Below are positions 35,497 to 46,578 of a DNA stretch of 64,000 nucleotides, one piece after another. Every line of letters begins with the position of its first letter. The first letter of the stretch is position 1. The stretch is from Solenopsis invicta (lineage: Eukaryota; Arthropoda; Insecta; Hymenoptera; Formicidae): the NCBI RefSeq assembly GCF_016802725.1, contig NC_052671.1, positions 10,695,002 through 10,759,001 of the forward strand, written 5' to 3'. The position numbers and the translations under genes are program-made. The notes below the pieces were generated by a model. It saw nothing but the letters and a program-made list of their open reading frames with translations, was not told the DNA's origin and searched no databases.

Positions 35497-37098
35497 ATGG
35501 AGATCCCGATGGAGATCTCGATGGAAATCTTCCTGACGGCGTTCTCCGTGGTATTCAGTCTATTAATAGTGTTCCTCCTTGTTGTGATAGGTAAGCACTC
35601 GTATCAGGGCGCTGGTGCCTTGATCACGACGTCCCGACATAATTACGTCATCAGCGGGGAAATAAAAAAACACGCGGGTTTGGCGGCACAAGTTTCTTGT
35701 TTTGTGCGTTTAACGAGCGCAGATTGCGTGCTGGTACTGTAAAACGCGAACGTGCATAGACACCTAACTGCGATCTAGCATTTTCTAAATTTAGTGCAAC
35801 ACTCATACACAACTCACGTTGTTTTTTTGTATGTATCGCTATCGCAGTGATAAGCATCCTTTTTGCATTATGTCATGCTTCATTCACATCATTTTATTGC
35901 GTGGCAATAAAGAGCTTGCTATGATATGTTTAAGCACTAAATTATAGAAATATAATTTTATAATTTATAATTTAGGCTAATAATTTGAAATACATTTATA
36001 TAACTAAAATGTTTAAAACATTTATATTATTATTGCTCGTTAAATTGATCAAGAGATAAGAATTTTAATTCTTTGCACACACGGAGTTTAATTATAATAT
36101 TTACAGTCATGAAACTAATTGTCTGAATACAGGATATTGGGATATTGTATGCTACAAATTCATCATATATAATTTTTTAGCAAAGACGATTGAAAGAATC
36201 TTGCCAGTGATGCATTTCCATCAAAAACAAACTAAAACTGAAAAAGTTTATTGGTTTGTTATTAACATAATTGAATTGACAAATGTATTTAAATAAACTT
36301 GTAACAAAGTACCAATAATACTTTATCTGTTTTTACTTAAGTCTGAAAATGTATGTAAAAAATGGTAAAATTATGACAGAATAATATTGAATAAACAAGA
36401 TAATATTATATATGGTTACAAAATTAATTGTCCAGACATACAGGATATCAAGAGTTTATCTTATACTCCAAATTAAAAGAATATTATGGAATTTTTATGG
36501 AAATACATTACTGGTTTAAAGGATTTTTAATTGAGTTTTCCTTAAAAAATTATAATATTTGTTGAATTTATAGTAAAATAAATTTTTATATTTTGTGTTT
36601 GAACAATTGGTTTAACAATTGTATGTACAAATTTTTTTAAATAGGCAACTATATAAATAATTTCTAGAGATGTTGAAGTGAGAGTCATAAAAGAATTTTT
36701 TTATACTTGCAAAGTAATTAACTCAGAAATGTTGTGGCTTGAATGTATATAGAGAAGATGCCGATAGATATTGTGTATCTAAAGAATTATTATAAAAATA
36801 TTTCAAAATCTGAGCCTGAATTATAAAATTTATTGAATTAATTATTAAAGTCATATGTTGAACATAATTATTAAAATCATGCATGTCCCATTTCTATTTT
36901 GTTTTTGTATTACTACAGTATCATAGATACAATATTTATGCAATGATTTCTTTTTCAGGTTGGTACTTAGTTTGGACGTTCTTCCTATCACGATTCCGTT
37001 TTGTGAGAGAACTAACTGGAAATGGAATGAGCGAGTCGTCATCAGTTAACGATTTGAAGAACGGTCGCGCACGCATAAAGAAACTTCGCCGTGACTAA
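35497..37098 (+). CDS. SMIM13: Small integral membrane protein 13-like (UPF0766 family)
   Basis: Two exons, 35,497-35,590 and 36,959-37,098, join across a GT-AG intron of 1,368 bp (GTAAGC ... TTTTTCAG) to give 77 codons plus stop. The codon split G|GT makes the glycine of the conserved GWY. Residues about 10-31 are one hydrophobic helix (FLTAFSVVFSLLIVFLLVVI), followed by GWYLVWTFFLSRFRFVRELT, which matches the SMIM13 signature GWY.VW..FLS.F.F.REL. The tail is polar and basic. The protein is a single-pass membrane protein of unknown function. Three in-frame ATGs lie close together (35,497, 35,509 and 35,521); the first is chosen. A possible AATAAA at about 37,109 lies only about 10 bp after the stop. 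Confidence 0.85.
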
Positions 37099-37202
37099 AT
37101 ACCAGACAATAAAAATTGGAGTATTATCAATAATTCAAGCTCAACAATTGTGTGAAGCAAAAATAATTTTGGATACCTCTTGACAGAATATATCCGATCA
37201 AA

Positions 37203-37757
37203 ATGTCCGTGAACATACGTTGTGCTACTACGGAAGACTTGCTGAATATACAGCATTGCAATTTGCAATGCTTACCTGAGAATTACCAAATGAAATATTA
37301 TCTCTACCATGCTCTCTCATGGCCACAATTGAGTTACGTAGCAGAAGACGAGAAGGGAAGGATAGTTGGATACGTACTTGCCAAGATGGAGGAAGATTGC
37401 GAGGATAATCCCCACGGACACATTACCAGTCTGGCTGTGAAACGCTCCCACAGAAGACTGGGCATCGCGCAGAAGCTGATGAATCAGGCCTCACGGGCGA
37501 TGGTGGAGTGCTTCGGAGCAAAATACGTTTCGTTGCATGTGCGTAGAAGTAATCGTGCAGCTCTCAACTTATATACAAGTAGCTTACAGTTCGAGGTATC
37601 GGAAGTAGAGCCAAAATATTACGCAGACGGCGAAGACGCTTATGCTATGAAACGAGATCTCACCAGCTTCCATCATGAGAAGGCTCTTCGAGATAGAGCG
37701 CACAAAGAAGGCAACGTTCACACGCATCTAGGCAGATGCTGCGGCGATCACTCTTAG
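37203..37757 (+). CDS. NAA10: N-alpha-acetyltransferase 10, NatA catalytic subunit
   Basis: A 184-codon single-exon GNAT acetyltransferase. With NAA15 it forms NatA, which acetylates protein N-termini at the ribosome after methionine removal. Visible marks are IRCATTEDLLNIQHCN at the start, the substrate-site motif LPENY at 24-28 (the Glu of this motif is catalytic), HGHITSLAV at 71-79, the acetyl-CoA loop RRLGIA at 84-89, and the closing YYADGEDAYAMKRDL. The tail after about residue 153 is short and His-rich, without the long acidic tail of the human protein. It is intronless and begins only 104 bp after the SMIM13-like stop, on the same strand. A retrocopy is possible, but no poly(A) tract or flanking direct repeat was seen and the frame is fully intact. 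AATAAA candidates lie at about 37,803 and 38,110. Confidence 0.95.
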   Translation: MSVNIRCATTEDLLNIQHCNLQCLPENYQMKYYLYHALSWPQLSYVAEDEKGRIVGYVLAKMEEDCEDNPHGHITSLAVKRSHRRLGIAQKLMNQASRAMVECFGAKYVSLHVRRSNRAALNLYTSSLQFEVSEVEPKYYADGEDAYAMKRDLTSFHHEKALRDRAHKEGNVHTHLGRCCGDHS

Positions 37758-40700
37758 TCCGTTCATCATAACCGGATTAATACTTAAGTCGTTCGATGAT
37801 GAGAATAAATGTGCTGCATATCTTTTGCAAGAAATGACTGGAGATGTCTGGAAATGTCTGGAGACTGTATGTCTACAAGATGAAACTAATTATGAATACT
37901 TTGTTACTTCTTGCACGGAGCAAGAACTTCTATTTATCAGAGTTTGACCTGGTACATGAAGTAAAAATATTTTATATGCGGCTGGTGGATAAAAGTTGTT
38001 AAAGTTTGCACAATGGAGTAAGATTGGACTTTTGGGGCTGTTGTATCTTTCAGTTCAATTTCAATAAGCAATGTAAAACTTATAAATTGACTTATAAATA
38101 CATAAGAAATAAAGGATTTTGGGCAGTCTATTTCTTCTTGATTTTGTTTTCTTCATATAATTTTATTATTGAATGACTGAAACTGTGTAATTCACACGTA
38201 ACGCGCAAAATTAATTATTCAGGATGTTGTCAAGTGTATTATTAAAAATTATGATAGAAAAAAATATTTTACAGCACTAAAATAGGCTCAATTTATGCAG
38301 TTCTTATTTACACTTTAAAGTGTAAGGATTTATGAATATTTGTTTTGATAGATATTTTCTTCAAATGCTCTGTCTTTCAGTGTATTTTGGCTTAAAAATT
38401 ATTTTTGACATTGCACAATATTTTCAAATAAGTTTACTTCACTAATGCATCTCGGATGTAGCATTATGTTTGTGTATACATACTCCATTTCTGTAATAGG
38501 AATAATTATATTATGTATATAATATATATATAATATGTATAAATATATCTATGTACAAATAAGATGTTCTTAAGGTAACATAATTATTTAGTTTGTAACG
38601 CATTTCGATTTTGCGAATAGCACGAAGAGAAGTTTTCAATGATAAAACGCAGAAATTGTGTCCATGCGCGATTATACCGAAAACATGATTAAAGCGTTCA
38701 TTACGATAAACAAATCTTCGATGTATGGTCAACGTTCCTTTGAAGGACATTACGTGCGCTACATCGAGAGTCTTCATTTCTAATTTTTTTCTTTTATAAT
38801 CTTGGAATAGCTGCTCTCGGATATGTAGCTTGTAAATTTATACAATAATACCGTTACATTTATGAATGGCCGCGAGAATGATAAACAACTATCGCGAAAA
38901 GATCATCCAGGTACAATGTACAAAAGGGAAATCAGGGAAATGACGAACAGGTGTTCGCGTGGATATAACATCAGTAGCGATTCGTCAGTTTGCGTTTTAC
39001 AATAAGGAGAAACCATTATTTCACTTAATGTTACTATACGACACATTTGAATACGGTGATTCAACGCGGGTGATAAACAGCACCTATCGATTCGACTATC
39101 ATATAAACTTCTAAATATACAATTCTATCTATATATATATATATATATAACTGCCTGTCATATATGTATTATATTACAAAAACACTTCATCAATAAATTA
39201 TAATACAAGTCTCGTAAACGAGGTTCGTGTATAAAGTTTATACTATAAACGCTTCTCCATGCGCGATATGCCTGGATATAGTCTCTAAAAAAATAAAAAA
39301 AATGTAAGATAAATGTCATAAGCCGCTTTCAAAGGATCGTTTCATCTTTGTTATACACAGTAAATCACATTAATCGATATAATAAAATAAAAATCGATTC
39401 GAAGAAAAAAATTGATTTAAATAAAATAAAAAAGAAATCGAAAGAGAGATAAAAACCTTTTTTTTTAGAATAAGGGGAATTCTAATAAATACTCGTTAAA
39501 GCTGCAACAAAACAGCCGGTGCTATCTTAATACACGCGTAATCGCATTCACAGTTACAATTATGTTTCCGTTGTTTAAACGAGGCGCGGTAAAACTTTTC
39601 AATACAAAGTTGGATGGTTCCGCATGCGTTGAGCGAGTGCTACAGTCGGTGAGCTAATTTTAAGTACACTTTCGCACGTGGAGAATGCCATTAGAACAAG
39701 TGCACCGCAAATTAGCGATTGGATCGTATACATTTGGCCTCGATAGGCGTGAGCTCGAAGATAATCTAGATGTGATCTTTTTAGATCTTAACCAGAAGAC
39801 ATTTATTCAGTTTAGTTTTAATCCTTAAGATTCATTTTAATATAAAAAAGTTTTAATGATTGGATAATCGCAAAGTAATTTCATGATTCGAATATTATAA
39901 AAATGTAAATGATAATTCAGAAAAGTAGACGAAAATTTTTTTTATGAATGCGATACTTTTTAAACGTTTGTGTGGTCAGTCTGCCATAGGACTTGCTAGT
40001 AAAAATCTTCGTTTGTTCGCTCTATAAAAAAGGCGTTATTGGTCTCGTTGTGCAAAAAGATTCGCGAGTAATACGCGTAGTTGCCGTGGAAATTTTTGCG
40101 CGTTAACGGTTTACAAATTCGATCCGCCGCTGATTGCGGTTCACGGTGTGCGCTCGTGACTAATTTACTGTTATGGAAGAGCCTGGTAAAAAGGCCTGGG
40201 TGTCCGAAAAAGTCGTAACCCGGCAGGTAAAAGCTTCGTATAAAATTCATTTAAAATTGTCTTCCAAAAAAACTGTCCGCGCCGCAACAAGTAATAGTTC
40301 GCGCCTTTGCGAGGAGTATCCCAAAAAGGTACTCCTCGCAGACGAATCTGCGTTGAATTTTCTTGGTATTAATTTTCAGACATACGATCGAGTTACAAAA
40401 GAAAAAAACAAAAAACGCGGTTGTTCCTCGATTCGACATTCGGTATTCATATCGGTCTTTTGCCTTGAAGTAAAACAGCGACGATTCTTTCACTGACAAC
40501 ACTTTCGAGGGTCGTCCGCGTATACGCCCGTCATTAGAATTGCTAATCGCCGATTTCAGCAATATCAGTTGCCTATAATCGTAGTTTATCTTATTCCTTT
40601 CTTAGTTTTTCGAAAGAACAAGAAAGCCGCAAAATTAAAATTACAGTGAACTGATGTCGGTGAATCGATTCTAAAAGAAAGATATGAATACGTATTGTCT

Positions 40701-41704
40701 AGTTGCGTGTGTATGTTCTACGTGTGTACATACATCTATAAAACTACTAAGACGTTTAGCTGCATACGTCGCGTCGGCGTATATCCGAAATAGACTTTGC
40801 GACGTGGCTTACCAGGTCGCAAATTCGCAAAAGCTATTTCGAAAAATGTTTTACTCGTGCCAGAAAGCTATTGGCCTTGTTATATTCCATTTCACACATC
40901 TACCTGAACGTCTAATCGAATGGCTATATATTTCCTATGAAAGATTACAATGCTTATATTCTCGAGTACATTACAAAGACACTCATCCCAGGGTTGTGGT
41001 TTTTGTTCGTTTCTTATGATCTATATACCGGAGCTTTGGCAGTAGCAGGTTCCTATATTTTAGGCCACGGATTCTCTTTATAATAAAATGGAATAATAGC
41101 TGCACGGGACGCACTAAAGTGTGCGACCATCCGGACGTGTCTTAACGTTCGTGAAGACACGCGTACGCGGATTTCGTTAATCTGTTTGATTTTCTCGCCG
41201 TTTAATGCCGAAAGTTGAATTGTCGGGATTCTAAGGAAAACTCTTTTGCACTAGTGCTCATTTTTTTTCTGAAAAAAATAACAGGCGCAGTCAATACTAT
41301 TGTATTTCTATTCATAAGTGGCTGAATCTCAAAATAGCAGCAGCCATCAATAGTAACACATTTTCCAGATAACGCTTGAAGACTCGCCTCCATGAGAAAT
41401 TCCTGAGATACTTTTGATCCGGTTTTTTATGTAAGAAAAAATATTTTATCAACGCGCTGAAGATTCTTAGCGATGTTCGTTTTAAACTCCGACGAAAAAA
41501 AGGAGAACAAACTCGGCATACTTCTTCGAGCGTTATCTTCAAATCATCAACGCGATTAAATCCCGATCGCGAATAAATTCAAAAACGTGTTTGAATCTTC
41601 GCAGTCTCGAAGCTTCTTCGTTTCAACGAGAAAGAATCTATCGACGACTGCATCTCAATTGAAGGAACTTGTGATTTCGCGACTGCGTCGTGAAGAAATT
41701 CTTC
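37758..41704. other. Intergenic region between NAA10 and p130CAS (convergent)
   Basis: It should contain the 3' UTRs of both flanking genes. It holds short TA runs (about 38,518-38,535 and 39,130-39,149), AT-rich sequence, and moderately GC-richer patches at about 39,520-40,340 and 40,680-41,180. Open frames of up to about 110 codons on both strands show no known domain. Nothing is assigned. Confidence 0.55.
40308..40340. repeat. Perfect 11-bp inverted repeat
   Basis: TGCGAGGAGTA (40,308-40,318) and TACTCCTCGCA (40,330-40,340) are exact complements around an 11-base loop. It could form an RNA or DNA hairpin; no downstream T-run or gene points to a role. Confidence 0.6.
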
Positions 41705-44700
41705 TCAGGGCTGTTGAGCAGCGTGTATCATTGCAACCTTGAGATCCTTGGCCAGGTGTGAGACATCGACGACGCTGTCGACCATTTCCTGAACCGCGGT
41801 AACGCTCGGGAAGAACTGGGCGGCCTGCTTCGTTTTCTGTACCGTCTGCGCGAGCGCTTCGTTCAGGGCGTTCGCACATTGTAGCACGCGCGTTCGTACG
41901 TCGTTGCGTGTCACGTTCCGGTGCACCGTATCGCCGATATGCACTAGTCGGTGCGCACTCAGCACGACGAATTTGCCGTGAGCTAGAAAAACCTGTAAAA
42001 TTTTACAACGTGTTTCAAACAGATCCTTCCTGCTATTCATCTCGATAATAAACAAAAAAAGATGAAATATCTCAACAATTTGAAATAATTTAAATAAATG
42101 ATTATTTGAATATAATGAATATTCCTTTATTAAATTTTCATTTGTTTTTGAAATATCAATGGAAGATTTGTAAAAATCACAAAGATAATGCTCGAACAAA
42201 TTATAAATGAATTAACAATTAATAATGCTAAATATTGTTTTTATTTAATACATTTTTATATCTGAGGCTATTCTAACTTCATTTATCATATCTTTGATAC
42301 TAAAGTCTCAAACATTATTTTTAAATCTTATTGCTTTGTTTCTGATTTTATACTTTACTAACTACTTATCTTTAACTACGATGCCGCTTGCATGCAATGC
42401 ACTTACGAAGGAAAAGAGGTCATCGTGAAAAAGTAATGGAAACATGCAGTTGACGTGTGCCAACTAAAGTCACCTTGTCACACAATAGCACTGCCGATAT
42501 CTACGTTTTCTATCTTTGTTATCGAGACTCTTGACCCATATGCACATGCATTTAAAGGTGTTTCGTGATAGGAAAAGAAGTGCAGTGCTCAAACTAAATA
42601 GGAAAAAGTGAAAGATTTTTACTAAACTTCCGAGTAGATCCAATTTCAACTTTTCTTGTTGAGATAAAATAATGACAGAGCAATTAGCTAATATTATCAA
42701 TCAACAAATATCTTAATATATTAACTTGTACGAAATAACCGATAAGAAGAGAATTTACGTTTTTGAAGAAAAAAACGATCATAGAAAATTCAAATCTTTA
42801 TTTTTATCGAAACGAGAAAGAATCCATTTGTTACTTCAGCCAACAATCTCAACGTCTCGATGTCTTATTCGTGAAGGAACGCAACGGGTATTACAAGAAC
42901 TGTTATAATTCAACTCGCCTTGGGTGGCTGATTGTGCTCCACCGTTTGCAGAAAGGCGTCGATGGCGTGAGTCAGGTGTGCACCGTGCGTGATGACCTGG
43001 GCGACATAGAAGGCCAACAATTGCTTGTCGTTGGGATCCATGGGCGTCGGTGTCGTGGGTGGCATCTGAATCGCGGCATTGTCTGCCTCGGATACCAGCA
43101 GATCGTAATTGCTGCGCAGCTCCTGAGGCAGCGCGGCTCGCAGTTCCTCTCGTTGCTTCGTTACAACCTCTCGCGAATCGAGATTTACGTAGTCATAATC
43201 CTCTCCAGCGCCGCTATTGTTGCTGCTGCCCGTGGAGATGATCGACGCCCGCTTGAAGAGCAACGTGGAATTTCCCTGCACACACGGAGCTGCCTCATTA
43301 ACAACAAAGGCTCATCTCTCAAGTGCAATCAAAAAGACTCATCCCTCAAGTTTAATTCATATAACGTAACCAAAAGAAAAAAAATAGAAAATAAAAAAAT
43401 TAGAAATAATTAATAATTAATTTCTCGAAATTTTTAAGTTAAAAAAAAAATTAAATTTATAAATATTAAATTGTTTCAATTTTTTTTCCATATTCTTTAT
43501 TTTAATTCTTACAAGAGAGATTAAAAAAAAAAAAAAATTAATTATATGTAGATAAATTCTTTGCTTAGATAGATTTGGATGGAAGAAGAAATGAAAGAAA
43601 TTTTAAGATAATTTCTTCCATTAATTTACCATCTCTTTCTTCAGGGATACTGTGATGATTCCATTAGCTCTCACTACATTTGAATTCGGAAGTCTTTATT
43701 CGCAACAAATACATTCAAGTTTACGGCTGCGAAAGATACTTACCTGAATGAAACTAGCAACCTGACGAACGTCTTCCGTGAGTGCTCGAGCACACGCGAT
43801 CAGCTGGTCAAGGGGATCCGACTGCATGGGTAGTAACGAGGACGGGGGTCCGTTAGTTGGTGTCGGTGTATCACCACCGCCACGACAGAGCTTACTCGCA
43901 TCCCATTCCATCGTGTCCAATTCGCTAGCGGCTTCCTGTACGAGCTTGTCAGAATCACGAAGCGCCTTCACTAGCGGCCGTAATTTCGTGGCCAGGCCCT
44001 TATCTGGCGCTTTGCCCGCATTGCCCAGTGTACCTGCGCACAGAATACAATGTCGTTGAAATTTCTACTGCAATACCATTCTGTGTTCTCGTATCTATTT
44101 AGAATGTTGGGATGGGTTATTGTAAATCAAGTAATTCATCGCAAATCGAAATACAAGAATATATTAGAATTACTTTAGACGATTTGTAATTCGTGTCGGA
44201 GTCCTCGGAATTGAATTTTATTTATTATTTTTTGTCATTGTCGAATAATACGAAAAATAGGAAAAATAAAAAAAAATACAGATGCATATAAATATATATT
44301 AAAATATATATTACATACATGTACAAAATAATATATAAAATTATATAAATAGAATCTTTGCAACTTTTCGATTTATGATGTGATATTAACAATAAAAATA
44401 CTGTTTCTCGTTTACTTTCGTAACAAAATTCTCTTCTATGAAGATTCAAGCCTCGAATAGTTTTACATATGTAAAAGATGAAATTTAGAAGAATCATTAA
44501 ATGACAAGGAAGCGACACATTTACATTGTATTTCAAAAAACTTTGATGCGTTTACTGAAGATATTAAATCGAACTTTATTTCTTCACCTTCCGCGAATTC
44601 GGCTAGGTCGTGAAGATTCGTTCTGAGCCTGAGAGCAGCCAGCCTCAGGTCCATGAGAGTGGCGTCCAGTCGCTGAGGCGTTCTCCAACCAGGGCTCACA

Positions 44701-46161
44701 AAGCCCAGTAGCCTCGCTATCGCGGCGGACGCCTCGTTCTGCAACCTCTGCAAACCTTCCAGAGCGGAATCCAGTTCCAACGGAAGTTCCTTGCTGACTG
44801 GTACATCGTAAATCTGCTGCGAGGGTGGCGGTGGTGTCGGGGTTTTCGGTATGGGGGTGTTGTGTCGGGACGGCAACGAGGACGCTGGAAGACGCGGTCG
44901 GGGTACATCGTAATCCGGAGCGGCCAAACTCGATCTGGAATTCAGGAATCGCGTTATTCACGCGACGAAAATCTTCGGAACTCTTCAGATTTATTGCTGA
45001 TGGCGTTGCCAAAATTTCTAGGGAAAGATGAAGGAGATTGCAATCTTGGATCCCTGAGGCATTTCGAACGCATCTCGCGATACCATTTAAATCATCCTTT
45101 GCAGGACTCTTGAAACTCTATTCAGTTCCTGATTTATCTCACGCGAGAAACTTCGCGGACGCATAAAGTTTCGAGATTCTCGGGCAGGCACTCTGAATCC
45201 CCAGGAATGTACATCATGGTGGAGTTATCATAACGGGCCGTCGCCGTAGCGTACGCCCGGGGAATTTCTCCCGAGCTCGAATAACGCGGAATGTGCATCG
45301 CGGAAATACGAGCGGATGTACCTGTTCGATCCGCTGAGGGAGCCGTCGTTGGTGAGGCTGGAGGCCGAGCTGCTGGGCGTGAGGGGCTGCAAGGGTCGCG
45401 GCACGTCGTAGCAATCCAGCGGCGTAATGCCGGAGCCGCCGGAGCAATTTGAGTTGGGCGTGCAGGATGTCGGCGGCCTTGGGATGTCGTAGCACGACGG
45501 AGCCGGGCTCGGGCTGCTCGCCGGCGAGGGGATCACCGGGATCGCGCGCGGCGGCACGTCGTAACACTCGTTCACGTCGCCGCCCCCGTTGTCGACGGAG
45601 CTCCGCACGTTGTTGCTCGTGTATCGGCCTGCGCAAGGCGAGAGTTAACGTAACTTTAGGGAATCCACCGGATCAGCTTCCGAGTGCTCAACTGCGCGAG
45701 CTGATCTCTCTAAGCGAAATGCCTCGCCAGGTAGGAAGAGAATGAATTCGGATAAGAGTGAAGTTAATATTTCTTTAGTAAGCTGTGATAATAAAAAGTA
45801 TTACACTGAGAAAGAAGTTGTTAACTCGATTACATTTTTTTCAGTTCAAATATTTATATATGTATATATATTTGACTTAAATACATAGGTACGTAAATAT
45901 TTGAACTGAATAAGAAATTCGAAAAATTTAGTTAACTTTTTCTTCTCAGCGTACAAAATAATATATTTATCGATATAAAATCCATAAAGAAAAGAGTTTT
46001 CGTTAAGCATATATTTTTTATAGAAAATTCTGTACTCTTCTGTAATTTCTTTTTTTTTTACAATTATTATATACTGTGCAAAAGAATGTCTTTTAGAAAA
46101 AACTGCAGAAATAATAAAAATTGATTTATTGTTAATTATGATAATCTAAGTCAGAGAGGGA

Positions 46162-46205
<44 letters not shown>

Positions 46206-46578
46206 AGGATATAACGTGAGCGGATTAATATTTAAAATCGCTAAAAGCTTGTAAATCAACTCCAAAACTAAAATTTGTATCTCATCTGCAATTCTGATTA
46301 AAAATTAGTGATTATTAACCACTCTAAAAATTATGGCAGTCGCAAAGTTAATCAATATCTCAGTTACAGCATAAGCTTCAGCAGACGGCTTTATCACGTT
46401 CGCCATTCGGCTATAGGCGGAATGTTTAGTTTGTGAATAATACCGTACCCGTATTGTGCGAATGCTCATTGTTCGTCGAGTTGAGGGGTGAATCGTGTCT
46501 GGAGGGTGGCGCGGGACTTCCCCGATTTGCTGGAAGGTCGTACAGGTAGACGTCCCCACACTTCTGCGGCGTCACAAC
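41705..46578 (-). CDS. p130CAS: Cas-family adaptor p130CAS/BCAR1, 3' six exons (5' incomplete)
   Basis: Six exons were joined with consistent phases: 46,449-46,578, 45,322-45,628, 44,588-44,934, 43,744-44,033, 42,919-43,275 and 41,705-41,992; together 572 codons plus stop. The protein is a cytoplasmic scaffold at focal adhesions, phosphorylated by Src/FAK. In order one sees a substrate region with Y-x-x-P sites (LYDLP, CYDVP, CYDIP, CYDVP, DYDVP, IYDVP) that bind Crk-type SH2 domains when phosphorylated, then a helical serine-rich-domain-like bundle (ELDSALEGLQRLQNEASAAI onward), the Src-binding EDYDYVNL, and the FAT-like C-terminal domain (DKQLLAFYVAQV, NQPPK then VFLAHGKFVVLSAH). The N-terminal SH3 exon was not found in the window. 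All introns are GT-AG except the last, which has a GC donor. Confidence 0.92.
42913..42918 (-). other. Non-canonical GC 5' splice site of the last p130CAS intron
   Basis: The penultimate exon ends CCCAAG and the intron begins GCGAGT; the last exon starts after ATTTTACAG. Only this junction keeps phase 0 and gives NQPPK-VFLAHGK, the sequence conserved in Cas proteins. AAG|GC with an otherwise strong donor consensus is typical of GC-AG introns. The nearby GT (GGCGA|GTTG) would shift the frame. Confidence 0.85.
45804..45951. mobile_element. 148-bp MITE in a p130CAS intron
   Basis: Terminal inverted repeats CACTGAGAAAGAAGTT and CGCTGAGAAGAAAAAGTT (right end read on the other strand) extend inward to a shared TTCAGTTCAAATATTT. 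TA lies on both sides (45,802-45,803 and 45,952-45,953). It sits in the intron between the exons at 45,322-45,628 and 46,449-46,578. Confidence 0.75.
46154..46205. repeat. (GA)n microsatellite in a p130CAS intron
   Basis: A nearly pure AG run of about 25 units. Confidence 0.95.

Noticed and set aside
35071..35742. Long frames on both strands over the SMIM13 first exon
   Set aside because: The 206-codon plus-strand frame is the true first coding exon in the correct frame plus 5' UTR and intron read-through. The splice to GWYLVW explains the gene better.
45214..45745. 140-codon minus and 98-codon plus frames, Arg-rich
   Set aside because: Shadow frames of the GC-rich p130CAS exon with the YDVP motifs.
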